Origin: Streptomyces parvus
GTDB taxonomy: Bacteria; Actinomycetota; Actinomycetes; Streptomycetales; Streptomycetaceae
Length of the DNA stretch: 64,000 bases
NCBI RefSeq assembly: GCF_014648875.1
Contig: NZ_BMRY01000010.1
Coordinates: forward strand, 124,001 to 188,000
Direction of reading: 5' to 3'
Shown: piece after piece, positions 33,161 to 41,099 of the stretch
Layout: each line of letters opens with the position of its first letter
Position numbering within the stretch: the first letter of the stretch is position 1
The notes under the pieces: generated by a model
What the model was told of the DNA's origin: nothing
Database searches by the model: none
Seen by the model: only the letters and a program-made list of their open reading frames with translations
Program-made: the position numbers and the translations under genes

Positions 33161-33745
33161 ATGTCCGGCACCGTGAGCAGTCCGGGGCGGCGGGCCGCCG
33201 CGTCCGGCGTCCCCGCCGCTGGGGCGCCCGTCCCGTCCGCGCCCCGGGTCCCCCGCTCCATCCGTCTGGCCGCGCACGCCGCCGCGCTGACCCTGGTGCC
33301 GTCCGGGCTGTGGCGGATCGCCATCGCCCTGGGCTGGGACTCCGGGTTCACCGACGAGCACCTTCACCCGGACAACTTTCCCGGCGCCATGTCCTTCTAC
33401 CTCATCGGCCTCAGCCTGCTGGCCGAGGCGGTCGGCCTGCTCACCCTGGGCCTGATCCACCGATGGGGCGAGGAACTCCCGTACTGGGTACCGTTCCTGG
33501 GCGGCCGGAGGATCCCCGTCCCGGCGGCGGTGATCCCCGCCTCGACCGGCGCGGCGCTCGTCACCCTCATCACGGTCTCCGGTGCGTTCAACTGGAACGC
33601 CGCGGACAACATGGGTGCCCCCGGATCTCCCGAAGGCGTGCACTACTGGGTGATGACCGCCTGCTATCTCCCGCTGCTGGCCTGGGGCCCGCTGCTCGCG
33701 GTGGTCACGGCGGCGTACTACCGCCGCCGGCGCCGGGAGCGCTGA
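33161..33745 (+). CDS. small integral membrane protein
   Basis: A 194-residue protein not matched to a named family by eye. After a 35-residue Ala/Pro-rich start come four hydrophobic segments (about residues 40-60, 83-105, 123-147, 160-185), with a basic tail YYRRRRRER. A conserved-looking loop GWDSGFTDEHLHPDNFPG lies between the first two. Good Shine-Dalgarno (AAGGGAG). It resembles the DUF3995-like or other uncharacterised membrane proteins of actinomycetes. Its function is unknown. Confidence 0.75.
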   Translation: MSGTVSSPGRRAAASGVPAAGAPVPSAPRVPRSIRLAAHAAALTLVPSGLWRIAIALGWDSGFTDEHLHPDNFPGAMSFYLIGLSLLAEAVGLLTLGLIHRWGEELPYWVPFLGGRRIPVPAAVIPASTGAALVTLITVSGAFNWNAADNMGAPGSPEGVHYWVMTACYLPLLAWGPLLAVVTAAYYRRRRRER

Positions 33746-33770
33746 GGCGGGCGCGGGCCGCGGGCCGGGG

Positions 33771-34340
33771 TCAGCGTGGGCCTTCGCCCCTGCCCCGGCC
33801 GGCGTTGAAGCGCGCCTTCTTCTGGCGGTTGCCGCAGGTGTTCATGTCGCACCACTTGCGCGTACGGCTCTGGCTGGTGTCGAAGAAGGCGGCCCGGCAG
33901 GTCGCCGAGGCGCACAGGGCCAGCTTCCCGTCCCGTTCGCCCGAGATGACGTCGACCGCGTCGGCGGCGATCACGCCGAGGGCGTCCTCCACGGAGGCGG
34001 AGCCGAGCCGCCAGCGCCGCTCCCCCTCCGGCGTCAGGATCGCCGCGGCCCGCCCCTCGATGCTGCGGTCGCCGATGATCCGGACCGCGGCGGCGGGCAG
34101 CGTCTCCCGGAGCGCGGCGGCCGTCGCGGCCGCGTGGATCGACTCCCGCAACTGCCTTGCCAGGTCGAGCTGTTCAGGGGTACAGGAGTCCACGGTGAGG
34201 CCGTACACCGCCAGCCAGTCGATGAGCCGCCGAGGCACGGGGATGCGCTCCACGGAGTCGCCGAAGCGCTCCGACAGGGTCCCCGTGAAGCTCGTCGCGA
34301 GCACGTTGCCGAGGCGGAAATCGGGAAAGCCAGCACGCAT
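33771..34340 (-). CDS. CGNR zinc-finger (ABATE) protein
   Basis: A 189-residue protein. The C-terminal CASATCRAAFFDTSQSRTRKWCDMNTCGNRQKKARF has the four cysteines and the CGNR sequence of this zinc-finger family. The N-terminal helical ABATE domain is thought to sense stress, with the finger binding DNA. It is divergent from the epoxide hydrolase, and an inverted repeat lies between them (34384-34402), suggesting it regulates that gene. Confidence 0.9.
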   Translation of the reverse strand: MRAGFPDFRLGNVLATSFTGTLSERFGDSVERIPVPRRLIDWLAVYGLTVDSCTPEQLDLARQLRESIHAAATAAALRETLPAAAVRIIGDRSIEGRAAAILTPEGERRWRLGSASVEDALGVIAADAVDVISGERDGKLALCASATCRAAFFDTSQSRTRKWCDMNTCGNRQKKARFNAGRGRGEGPR

Positions 34341-34383
34341 GGAACCACCTTAGCCGGTTGCGGGAGGTCCCGAGGGGCTGTTA

Positions 34384-34402
34384 GAACCGTCTTAGACGGT
34401 TC
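34384..34402. promoter_or_regulatory. inverted repeat between CGNR and epoxide hydrolase genes
   Basis: GAACCGTC-TTA-GACGGTTC, perfect 8-bp arms. A third AACCGTC half-site follows at 34409-34415. Probable operator; the divergent CGNR protein is the nearest candidate to bind it. Confidence 0.6.
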
Positions 34403-34444
34403 GCAATGAACCGTCGTCGGTGCCCACGATCGCCCGGAGGCCCC

Positions 34445-35692
34445 ATGCCCCGCCCGATCAGCGACGTACCCGCGACCAACGACGTACGCGCGAAGAACGA
34501 CATGCGCGTCATGCGCGCACACATCGACGCACGCATCCACGCCTGTGAGACCCACGCGACCGACGCCGATCTCGACGATCTGCGGGCGCGACTGGCGGCG
34601 GCGCGGCTGCCGGAGGCGGAGACCGTCCGGGGCGCGCCGCCCGGCCCTCGCCGATGGGACCAGGGTGTTCCGCTGGCCGACCTCGCCGATGTCGTGGAGT
34701 ACTGGCGCACCGGATACGACTGGCGGGCGTTCGAGGAGCGGCTGAACCGCATGGGCCAGTTCCGTACGACTGTCGACGGGCTGGGCATCCACTTCCTGCA
34801 CCGCCGGTCCGCGCGCCCGGACGCCGTTCCGCTGCTCCTGACGCACGGCTGGCCGGGCAGTGTCGTCGAATTCCTGCACGTCATGGATGAGTTGGCGGAT
34901 CCGCGGGACGCGGCGGCACCGGCGTTCCATGTGGTGGCCCCCTCGCTGCCGGGCTTCGGGTTCAGCGAGAAGCCGGCCACGACCGGGTGGGGTACCGAGA
35001 GGGTCGCGGCGGCGTGGGTGGAGCTGATGGGGCGGCTCGGGTACGGCCGGTTCCTGGCCCACGGCGGCGACTGGGGCGGCAACATCACCACGGTTCTGGG
35101 CGGCAGGTTCCCGGACCGCGTGCTCGGCGTCCACTCCACGTTCGCGGAGGCCCCGCCCGGTCTGACGACGGACGGGCTGACGGAGGCCGAGCGCGGGTGG
35201 ACCGAGGAGACCCATCATTTCTGGCGCCACCGCGCGGCGTACGCGAAGCAGCAGGCGACCCGCCCGCAGACGATCGGCTACGCGCTCGTCGACTCACCGG
35301 TCGGGCTGCTCGCCTGGATCCTCGACAAGTTCGCCGAGTGGTCGGACACCGGGGACAGCCCGTTCGAGACGATCTCCCGGGACCGCGTCCTCGACAACGT
35401 CACCCTGTACTGGCTGACGCGGACGGGGGCCTCGGCGGCCCGCATCTACTACGAGAGCCACAATTCGCTGGACCCCGCGCTCCGGGTCGACGTCCCGTCC
35501 GCGATCACCATGTATCCCCGGGACATCGACAAGACTCCACGCCCCTGGGCCGAGCAGCGGTACCGGAACATCGTCCGGTGGCGGTCGCCCGAGGCCGGGG
35601 GGCACTTCCCGTCGCTGGAGATGCCCGAGTTCTTCGTCGCCGATCTGCGGGAGGGACTGGCGGCGGTGCTGGCGGCCCGCGGGGTCACATGA
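34445..35692 (+). CDS. microsomal-type epoxide hydrolase
   Basis: A 415-residue alpha/beta hydrolase of the EPHX1-like group. The N-terminal helical region (about 45-110, WDQGVPLADLADVVEYWRTGYDWRAFEERLNRMGQF) is the EHN domain. LLTHGWPGS gives the oxyanion hole, AHGGDWGGNIT the nucleophile Asp, and GGHFPSLEMPEFF the catalytic His. It opens epoxides to diols. Start chosen at ATG 34445 (CGGAGG upstream); ATG 34406 is an in-frame alternative. Its end overlaps the convergent DUF4157 gene by 8 bp. Confidence 0.9.
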   Translation: MPRPISDVPATNDVRAKNDMRVMRAHIDARIHACETHATDADLDDLRARLAAARLPEAETVRGAPPGPRRWDQGVPLADLADVVEYWRTGYDWRAFEERLNRMGQFRTTVDGLGIHFLHRRSARPDAVPLLLTHGWPGSVVEFLHVMDELADPRDAAAPAFHVVAPSLPGFGFSEKPATTGWGTERVAAAWVELMGRLGYGRFLAHGGDWGGNITTVLGGRFPDRVLGVHSTFAEAPPGLTTDGLTEAERGWTEETHHFWRHRAAYAKQQATRPQTIGYALVDSPVGLLAWILDKFAEWSDTGDSPFETISRDRVLDNVTLYWLTRTGASAARIYYESHNSLDPALRVDVPSAITMYPRDIDKTPRPWAEQRYRNIVRWRSPEAGGHFPSLEMPEFFVADLREGLAAVLAARGVT

Positions 35693-37148
35693 GTCCGCGC
35701 TCCCCGGTCTCCTCATCGAGGCCGCCGACGTTGATCGGCTGGAGGATGACGGTGATCGCGCCGGCCGTGAAGTGCTGTACAGGACCACCGGTGTTGCGCC
35801 CGTGGAAGCTGTTCGGGATCGCCTGCCCGTTGGTCGGATCCGTACCGGCCGTGTACATGTCGACGATGCCCTCGTGCCCCTGACGTGCCTGGGCGTCGTC
35901 GCTGCCCGCGGCCTGTTCCACCGTGATGCGGTCGTCGCCGTCCACCGCGACCACGGCCGCCACGTGGTAGGGCCAGCCGCTGCTGTTGTCGGGCCGCTTG
36001 TACCTCCCCCGCCACGCCGTCTCCACGATGGCGTACGCCTGGCCGGCCGCCGGCCGTTCGTCGCCGTCCGTACGGTCGCCCCGGGCGGCCGCGTAGGCCC
36101 GGGCACCCGCCACGTTCTCCCGGTGGCCCAGGCCGAACTGGGCACCGCCCTCGGCGAACTCACTGGCGTCCTGCCCCAGGGCCAGCCGCTGCCGGTGCAT
36201 GATCTCCTCGGCCGTGTGCGCGCAGTCCGCGAGGAAGGAGGTCTCCGGCTCGTACTCCGCGTACGTACGGCCCCCGATGTCACCGCGCTCCCCGGTCGGG
36301 ATGCAGTACCGGGGCGCCGGGGCACCCTCCGCGACCCAGATGACGGTGGTGTCCGCGCCCGGCGTGAGCGGCATGAGGTAGAGGCCGTTCTCCGAGCGCC
36401 GTACGTTCCCCAGTTCGGCGGTGTCGACCTCGGAGAAGCGCTGGACGGCCGTGCCGTCGGTACCGCGTGCCGCGTCCCGGGCGGTGGCATCCGCTTCCCG
36501 CTGTACGGGGGTGTCGCGCGCGTCCTGATCGCTCCGGTCGCCCTCGGTACTCTGCTCGGGCGTCCGCCTCATCACCCGGACCGCGTTGGCCTCGGCCTCG
36601 CGCTCGAAACGGTCGCCCGGGTCGGAGACGCTCAGCCCGGACCCGTTGTCCGTACCGGCGACCGGGCCTTGGCGCTGCTGGATGACGTGCGTCAGCTCAT
36701 GGGCGAGCGTGTGCTTGTCGCCGCCGCCGTCGCCGATGACGACGTGGTTGCCGGAGGTGTAGGCGCGGGCGCCCACTTCGGCGGCGGAGGCGCGGGCGGC
36801 GGAGTCGGTGTGCAGGCGGACGTCGGAGAAGTCGGAGCCGAGCCGGGATTCCATCTCCTCGCGCAGCGGTGCGTCCAGCGGCCTGCCCGGCGCGCGCAGC
36901 ACATCGTGCACGGCGGAGCGCTGCACCGGCTCCGCGCCGGGCTGTTGGTGACCGCAGTCCGGGCCGTGCCGGTGCCGGTCGCGCTGGAGCATCCGGAGGA
37001 CGGCGGCGTTGCCGGTGGTGCGCTGGAGAGCGAGAAGCGTGTCGGGCACCCGGCCGGCCGGGGCCGCCGCCTCCCCCGGCCGCTCGGCGGCGCCCCTGGC
37101 GGGGCGGTGCGGCTCCTGCTCGTTCTCTTTCGGCTCGTGCGCGCGCAT
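35685..37148 (-). CDS. DUF4157 (eCIS core) metallopeptidase-like protein
   Basis: A 487-residue protein. Residues 90-160 form the DUF4157/eCIS-core domain: MESRLGSDFSDVRLHTD, ASAAEVGARAYTSGNHVVIG and HTLAHELTHVIQQ with the HEXXH zinc motif at 150-154. The domain is common in proteins tied to extracellular contractile injection systems and in polymorphic effectors (known). The N-terminal 60 residues are charged and Pro-rich; the C-terminal 230 residues (with ADCAHTAEEIMHRQRLALGQ and HVAAVVAVDGDDRITVEQAAG) match no family I recognise and may be the active moiety. No injection-system genes are nearby. Confidence 0.85.
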   Translation of the reverse strand: MRAHEPKENEQEPHRPARGAAERPGEAAAPAGRVPDTLLALQRTTGNAAVLRMLQRDRHRHGPDCGHQQPGAEPVQRSAVHDVLRAPGRPLDAPLREEMESRLGSDFSDVRLHTDSAARASAAEVGARAYTSGNHVVIGDGGGDKHTLAHELTHVIQQRQGPVAGTDNGSGLSVSDPGDRFEREAEANAVRVMRRTPEQSTEGDRSDQDARDTPVQREADATARDAARGTDGTAVQRFSEVDTAELGNVRRSENGLYLMPLTPGADTTVIWVAEGAPAPRYCIPTGERGDIGGRTYAEYEPETSFLADCAHTAEEIMHRQRLALGQDASEFAEGGAQFGLGHRENVAGARAYAAARGDRTDGDERPAAGQAYAIVETAWRGRYKRPDNSSGWPYHVAAVVAVDGDDRITVEQAAGSDDAQARQGHEGIVDMYTAGTDPTNGQAIPNSFHGRNTGGPVQHFTAGAITVILQPINVGGLDEETGERGLM

Positions 37149-37284
37149 GGACTTCCGCTCGTGGGGCTGACGACAGGGCTGTGTACCTCCTGCCTAACCG
37201 GTGCGGCGGTTCCGGGTAAGGGCTGTACGGGACACGGTGCGGTGGCCCGTGGGGGCAACGCGTCCGCCCGGCGGGCCCCGCCCC

Positions 37285-37938
37285 TCACCCCATGCTCGCC
37301 GCGACCTCGCTCCGGAGCTGCGGCAGCTTGTCGTGCAGGACGCCCGGGCAGAGGGTGTCGCCGAAGTCCTTGTGCCCGTAGAGGCGGCTGGGCGCGATGC
37401 CGTACTGCCCGCAGACGTACGCGCAGAGCGCCACCAGGACCTCCCACTGGGCGCCGGGCGGCTGCGCTCCGTCGTGGTACGCGCCCTCGTTGGCGATGCC
37501 GATGCCCTGGTCGTTCTGGCCGGACGTGTGGGCGCCGAGGACGAAGTCGGTGCCGCCGCGCAGGGTGCTGAGGCTGCGGTGGCGGCCCTCGGTGATCCAG
37601 CCGCCCCGGCTGACGAGGAAGTGGTAGCCGGTGTCGGTCCACCCGTTCTTGTCCATGTGGAGGTCCTGGACCCAGTGGGCGTGGCGGTGGGCCTGGGCGC
37701 GGGAGACGTCGGAGGTGTTGGCGCTGACCGTGTGGTGCACGATGATCTTCGTCGGCCGTTTTCCGACCAGGCTCACGGGGGTCTGCGGCGGGCGGGCCTG
37801 CCACTGCGCCGTACCGTCGATGTCCGGTTCGACGACGTCGGCGTCGAGGGCGTGGGCCGTGCCCGGTAAGGCGGCTGCGGCCAGGCCGCCGGCACCGGCG
37901 AGGAGGATGTGGCGGCGGGACGGCTGCGGAAGGTTCAC
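37285..37938 (-). CDS. Tat-exported N-acetylmuramoyl-L-alanine amidase
   Basis: A 217-residue protein. SRRHILLAGAGGLAAAALPGTAHA is a twin-arginine signal peptide. The mature part is an amidase-2/PGRP domain: KIIVHHTVSANTSD (zinc His), DTGYHFLVSRGGWITEGR, GANTxGxN-like LGAHTSGQNDQGIGIANEG and the late SRLYGHKDFGDTLCPG (second His and Cys ligands). It cleaves the stem peptide from muramic acid. GTG 37938 has AGGAG upstream. It lies next to a GH25 lysozyme on the same strand. Confidence 0.92.
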   Translation of the reverse strand: MNLPQPSRRHILLAGAGGLAAAALPGTAHALDADVVEPDIDGTAQWQARPPQTPVSLVGKRPTKIIVHHTVSANTSDVSRAQAHRHAHWVQDLHMDKNGWTDTGYHFLVSRGGWITEGRHRSLSTLRGGTDFVLGAHTSGQNDQGIGIANEGAYHDGAQPPGAQWEVLVALCAYVCGQYGIAPSRLYGHKDFGDTLCPGVLHDKLPQLRSEVAASMG

Positions 37939-38031
37939 AGCGGGCTCCTGGTGTGAGGGGTGGGCACACGGTGGGGGTGCGGCCGGGTGAGCCGCCGACG
38001 GGCTCACCCGGCCGCCGCGAGGGCGGAAAGG

Positions 38032-38910
38032 CTACGCCGTGTTGTTGGCGAGGGCCTGGAGCCGCGCGAAGCTGCCGTTGAACTTGTTGCGGTCCACGTC
38101 GCCGGAGACTCCGCCGACCCGGCCGGTGGCCGTGTACTGCCAGATCGTCCAGGTGGGGAAGCCGGCGGGGATGGTCGGGCTGGCGGTGCCCCAGTGGGCC
38201 ACCCAGAGCGGGGACTTGGCGGACATGCCGGTCCAGCGGCCGGTGCAGGTGTTCCACCAGCTGGCCGTCGTGTAGATGACGACGTCCCGGGTGGTGCGGG
38301 CCTTGTACGTGTTGTAGAAGTCGTTGATCCACGTCCGCATCTGGGTCGTGGAGAGGCCGTAGCACATGGCGCCGTACGGGTTGTGCTCGATGTCCAGCAC
38401 CCCGGGGAGGGTCTTGCCGTCCCTGGACCACCCTCCGCCGTTGGTCGCGAAGTAGTTGGCCTGCGTCGCCCCGTTGGAGACGTTCGGGCGTGCGAAGTGG
38501 TACGCGCCCCGGATCAGGCCGGCGTTGTAGGAGCCGGTGTAGTTGGCGTTGAACCTGCTGTCCTTGAAGGACGTGCCCTCGGTGGCCTTCATGTAGGCGA
38601 AGTCGATGCCCGCGGCCTTCACCGAGCCCCAGTTGATCGCCCCCTGCCAGTGGGAGACGTCGATGCCCTGGACACCGCTGGTGTCCATCGGCGTCACGCC
38701 GCCCGCCGAGGACGCGGGGCCCTGCTCGATGCGGGTGCCCGCCCCCATCCACGCCTGGCCGGACCGGACCGGCTCGTCGGGTGCGGGCGCCGCGGCGGCT
38801 GCCGTGCCCGTTCCGGTCAGGATCAGCGCCACGGCACTGCCGAGAGCGCCGGCCAGCACAGCGCCTCGGGGTCTCTTGAGTCGGCGGGACGGAGAACGGT
38901 ACGCGAGCAT
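38032..38910 (-). CDS. secreted GH25 lysozyme
   Basis: A 292-residue muramidase. Residues 1-45 are a Sec signal (MLAYRSPSRRLKRPRGAVLAGALGSAVALIL through TAAAAAP). The GH25 domain starts at GIDVSHWQGAINW with the acidic pair Asp-x-Glu in GVLDIEHNPYG (catalytic) and ends with LWVAHWG and WTIWQYTATG. It hydrolyses MurNAc-GlcNAc bonds; full length for Streptomyces secreted lysozymes such as cellosyl. CGGAGG precedes ATG 38910. Its upstream region carries a 9-bp inverted repeat. Confidence 0.93.
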   Translation of the reverse strand: MLAYRSPSRRLKRPRGAVLAGALGSAVALILTGTGTAAAAAPAPDEPVRSGQAWMGAGTRIEQGPASSAGGVTPMDTSGVQGIDVSHWQGAINWGSVKAAGIDFAYMKATEGTSFKDSRFNANYTGSYNAGLIRGAYHFARPNVSNGATQANYFATNGGGWSRDGKTLPGVLDIEHNPYGAMCYGLSTTQMRTWINDFYNTYKARTTRDVVIYTTASWWNTCTGRWTGMSAKSPLWVAHWGTASPTIPAGFPTWTIWQYTATGRVGGVSGDVDRNKFNGSFARLQALANNTA

Positions 38911-38954
38911 GGCCACCTCCGGGCACGTTGACGAGGACGGGATGCGCACGGCAC

Positions 38955-38986
38955 GGCATCCGAGCGGCATCCGATAATCGGATGCC
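38955..38986. promoter_or_regulatory. GGCATCCGA repeats upstream of the lysozyme gene
   Basis: GGCATCCGA occurs at 38955-38963 and 38966-38974, and inverted as TCGGATGCC at 38978-38986; the last two form a perfect 9-bp inverted repeat with a TAA spacer. They lie 45-77 bases before the lysozyme start. A further palindrome, GGTCTAGACC, is at 39040-39049. Likely operators or a leader hairpin. Confidence 0.6.
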
Positions 38987-39123
38987 ATGCACATGTCACG
39001 AGTAACGCACGGGCACGGAAAGGCGTAAAGGGGTCTTTGGGTCTAGACCTGTGCCGCCGTTCCTCACCTGCGAGAACGTGCCGGAACGGCGAAAATTTTC
39101 ATTTCTGAAGGCCGCCGACGCCG

Positions 39124-39153
39124 TTGACCAAGGTATTCAAATTTGACTAGATT
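39124..39153 (+). promoter_or_regulatory. promoter giving a leaderless mRNA
   Basis: TTGACC (39124-39129) and TAGATT (39148-39153) are 18 bases apart, and the ATG follows 7 bases after the -10 box, so transcription should begin at or next to the start codon. TCAAATTTGA, a 10-bp palindrome, fills part of the spacer (39137-39146). Confidence 0.65.
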
Positions 39154-39160
39154 GGATCGC

Positions 39161-39868
39161 ATGACCGAGACGACGATCCCGATGCTTCCCTGCCGGACCT
39201 CCCTGATCGACTCCGTGGTCGCCTTCTACACCGCCCTCGGCTTCGACACGACGTACCTGCAGAAGAGCCCGTACGCGTACGCCGTCGTCGAACGCGGCGC
39301 GGTCGAACTCCAGCTGTACGGAATGAAGGAGTACGACCCCGCCTCGTCCCACTCCGGGTGCTACGTCCTCACCGAGGACGTGGACGGTCTGCACACGGCG
39401 TTCCGCGCGGGGCTCAAGACGGCCTACGGGCGCGTCCCGACCCGGGGGCTGCCGCGCATCGGCCCGCTGAAGGACATGTCGTACGGGGTGCGGCAGTTCC
39501 TGGTGACCGACCCGACCGGCAACACCATCCGGATCGGGCAGCCGATCAGCGAGGACCCGAACCACCGGCCCGCCCCGAAGGAGACGTTCGCCCGCGCGCT
39601 GCACATGGCGGACCTCTTCGCGGACTCCAAGCAGGACCTGCCGGGCGCCGCGAGGATCATCGACCGGGTGCTGGGGCTGACGGACGAGGAGCCGACTCCG
39701 GTGCAGAGGCTGCGGCTGCTCGTCCTGCGCGGGGACATCGCCCAGCGGATGGGCGAGGCGGAGCGGGCGGCGGAGCTGCTGGCGGAGGCGGAGGGAATCC
39801 GACTCGACTCGGATCAGCGGGTTCTGGCCGGGGACACGCTGGCCAGGCTGGCGGAGCTGCGGGACTGA
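39161..39868 (+). CDS. VOC-family protein with helical C-terminus
   Basis: A 235-residue protein. Residues 1-125 are one vicinal-oxygen-chelate unit (MLPCRTSLIDSVVAFYTALGFDTTYLQKSP through VTDPTGNTIRIGQP) of the bleomycin-resistance/glyoxalase type. The remaining 100 residues (ADLFADSKQDLPGAARIIDRVL, GDIAQRMGEAERAAELLAEAEG) are TPR-like helices, an unusual addition. There is no Shine-Dalgarno; a promoter ends 7 bases before ATG 39161, indicating a leaderless mRNA. Function unknown; binding or detoxification of a small molecule is possible. Confidence 0.82.
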   Translation: MTETTIPMLPCRTSLIDSVVAFYTALGFDTTYLQKSPYAYAVVERGAVELQLYGMKEYDPASSHSGCYVLTEDVDGLHTAFRAGLKTAYGRVPTRGLPRIGPLKDMSYGVRQFLVTDPTGNTIRIGQPISEDPNHRPAPKETFARALHMADLFADSKQDLPGAARIIDRVLGLTDEEPTPVQRLRLLVLRGDIAQRMGEAERAAELLAEAEGIRLDSDQRVLAGDTLARLAELRD

Positions 39869-40226
39869 CCCCGGCGGACGGCCGGTCCCCCGGGTCGTAA
39901 TTCGGTGGCCGGTCTCCCGGCCCCCTTGTTACGGTGCTCGCTCCCCGACCGCGGGTTCCGACCGCGGGTGACCTCTGGGCGTGAGCCCTGGAAAGCAGTT
40001 GATGTATGCCCCGGACAGTGACTCCGAGCCTCCCTCGTCGCACCTGTGACGCCGGGGTGACCGGGCCTGACCGTCCGCGGCCGCCGTACGCGACCGACTG
40101 CTGACACCTCACGGACCGCTGCCGTCGCGCAGCCGTCCGGCCCCGCTCCCCGTACGCCCCTGACGCGAGGGGTGCTCGGTACTTCCCTGCTGCTTCGTTC
40201 CTCATCCTTCGGCAAGGAGTATCCGG
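39869..40226. other. 358-bp intergenic region before the RNHCP pair
   Basis: No long gene. CGACCGCGGGT is directly repeated around 39950-39970. Two very short frames start within four bases of each other near 40002 (MYAPDSDSEPPSSHL, 15 residues) and 40006 (MPRTVTPSLPRR..., 32 residues). The region is long enough for a regulated leader; no known riboswitch was recognised. Confidence 0.35.
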
Positions 40227-40601
40227 GTGTCTCACGACAACCCCCAGCACCGCTCAGCCATGTCCTCCCTGGACACCTTCACCTGCGTCCGCTGCGGACT
40301 GACCGTCGCCGCGTACGCGCCCGACGGCAGCCGGCGCAACCACTGCCCCAGCTGTCTGCACTCGCAGCACCTCGTCGACCACGTCGAGGGCGGCCGCTCC
40401 GACTGCGAGGGCCGGATGACCCCGATCTCCATCGCGGTGCTGCGCACCGGCGACTGGATGGTCGTCCACCGCTGCACCCGGTGCGACGAGCTGACCTCGA
40501 ACCCGGTCTGCGGGGACGACAACCAGCTGATCCTGATGCGGATGGCCGTACGTCCACTGGCCCAGCCGCCCTTCCCGCTCGAAGCCTTCGGTGACCTGTG
40601 A
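40227..40601 (+). CDS. RNHCP-domain protein, first copy
   Basis: A 124-residue protein with CVRCGL (about residue 20), the family name motif RRNHCPSCLHSQH (about 37-49), a central CEGRM and a second CTRC: zinc-ribbon-like cysteine pairs. The RNHCP family is typical of actinobacteria and some firmicutes; its role is not established. GTG 40227 has AAGGAG upstream; ATG 40260 is the alternative. A second copy starts 22 bp downstream. Confidence 0.85.
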   Translation: MSHDNPQHRSAMSSLDTFTCVRCGLTVAAYAPDGSRRNHCPSCLHSQHLVDHVEGGRSDCEGRMTPISIAVLRTGDWMVVHRCTRCDELTSNPVCGDDNQLILMRMAVRPLAQPPFPLEAFGDL

Positions 40602-40623
40602 ACCGGGCGAACGGGAGGCTCCG

Positions 40624-41043
40624 ATGACGCGGCGCAAGCCCCGTCGGGGATCGGGACGGCGTCCGCAGCGGGCCAAGGACGTGCTGCACGGACCGGCCGG
40701 GGCGCGCGGTGACGCGTTCCGGTGCGTCGGCTGCCGGCTCGACGTCCCGCTGGCGGCACCGGGCACCGCCCACCGCAATCACTGCCCGTCCTGCCTGGTC
40801 AGCCTGCACGTGGACGGGCGGGTCCCGGGTGACCGGGCGGCGGGATGCCGCGGGCGGATGGTGCCCCTGAGCCTGTCGGTTCGGCAGGACGGGGAATGGA
40901 TGCTCATCCACCACTGCCTCGCGTGCGGACGGCTCAGCGCAAACCGCATCGCGGGCGACGACAACGCGCTGGCGCTCGTCCGACTGGCGCTGCGACCGCT
41001 CGCGGACGCGGCGGTCCCGGTGCGGGCGATGCTCGCGCTGTGA
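40624..41043 (+). CDS. RNHCP-domain protein, second copy
   Basis: A 139-residue paralogue of the preceding gene: a basic N-terminus (MTRRKPRRGSGRRPQRAKD), then FRCVGCRLDVP, HRNHCPSCLVSLHVDG, CRGRMVPLSL and CLACGRLSANRIAGDDNALAL. All the cysteine pairs of the first copy are kept. The basic tail would suit RNA binding (inference). GGGAGG precedes ATG 40624. Followed at once by a strong terminator, so the two form a bicistronic unit. Confidence 0.85.
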   Translation: MTRRKPRRGSGRRPQRAKDVLHGPAGARGDAFRCVGCRLDVPLAAPGTAHRNHCPSCLVSLHVDGRVPGDRAAGCRGRMVPLSLSVRQDGEWMLIHHCLACGRLSANRIAGDDNALALVRLALRPLADAAVPVRAMLAL

Positions 41044-41083
41044 GGCCGAGGGCCGCCCGGCACCCGCCGGGCGGCCCTCGGCC
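41044..41083. terminator. 17-bp perfect-stem terminator
   Basis: GGCCGAGGGCCGCCCGG (41044-41060) and its exact reverse complement (41067-41083) with a six-base loop, starting directly after the RNHCP stop. It also faces the end of the convergent DinB gene. Confidence 0.85.
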
Positions 41084-41099
41084 GCCCCTGACCCTCGCG

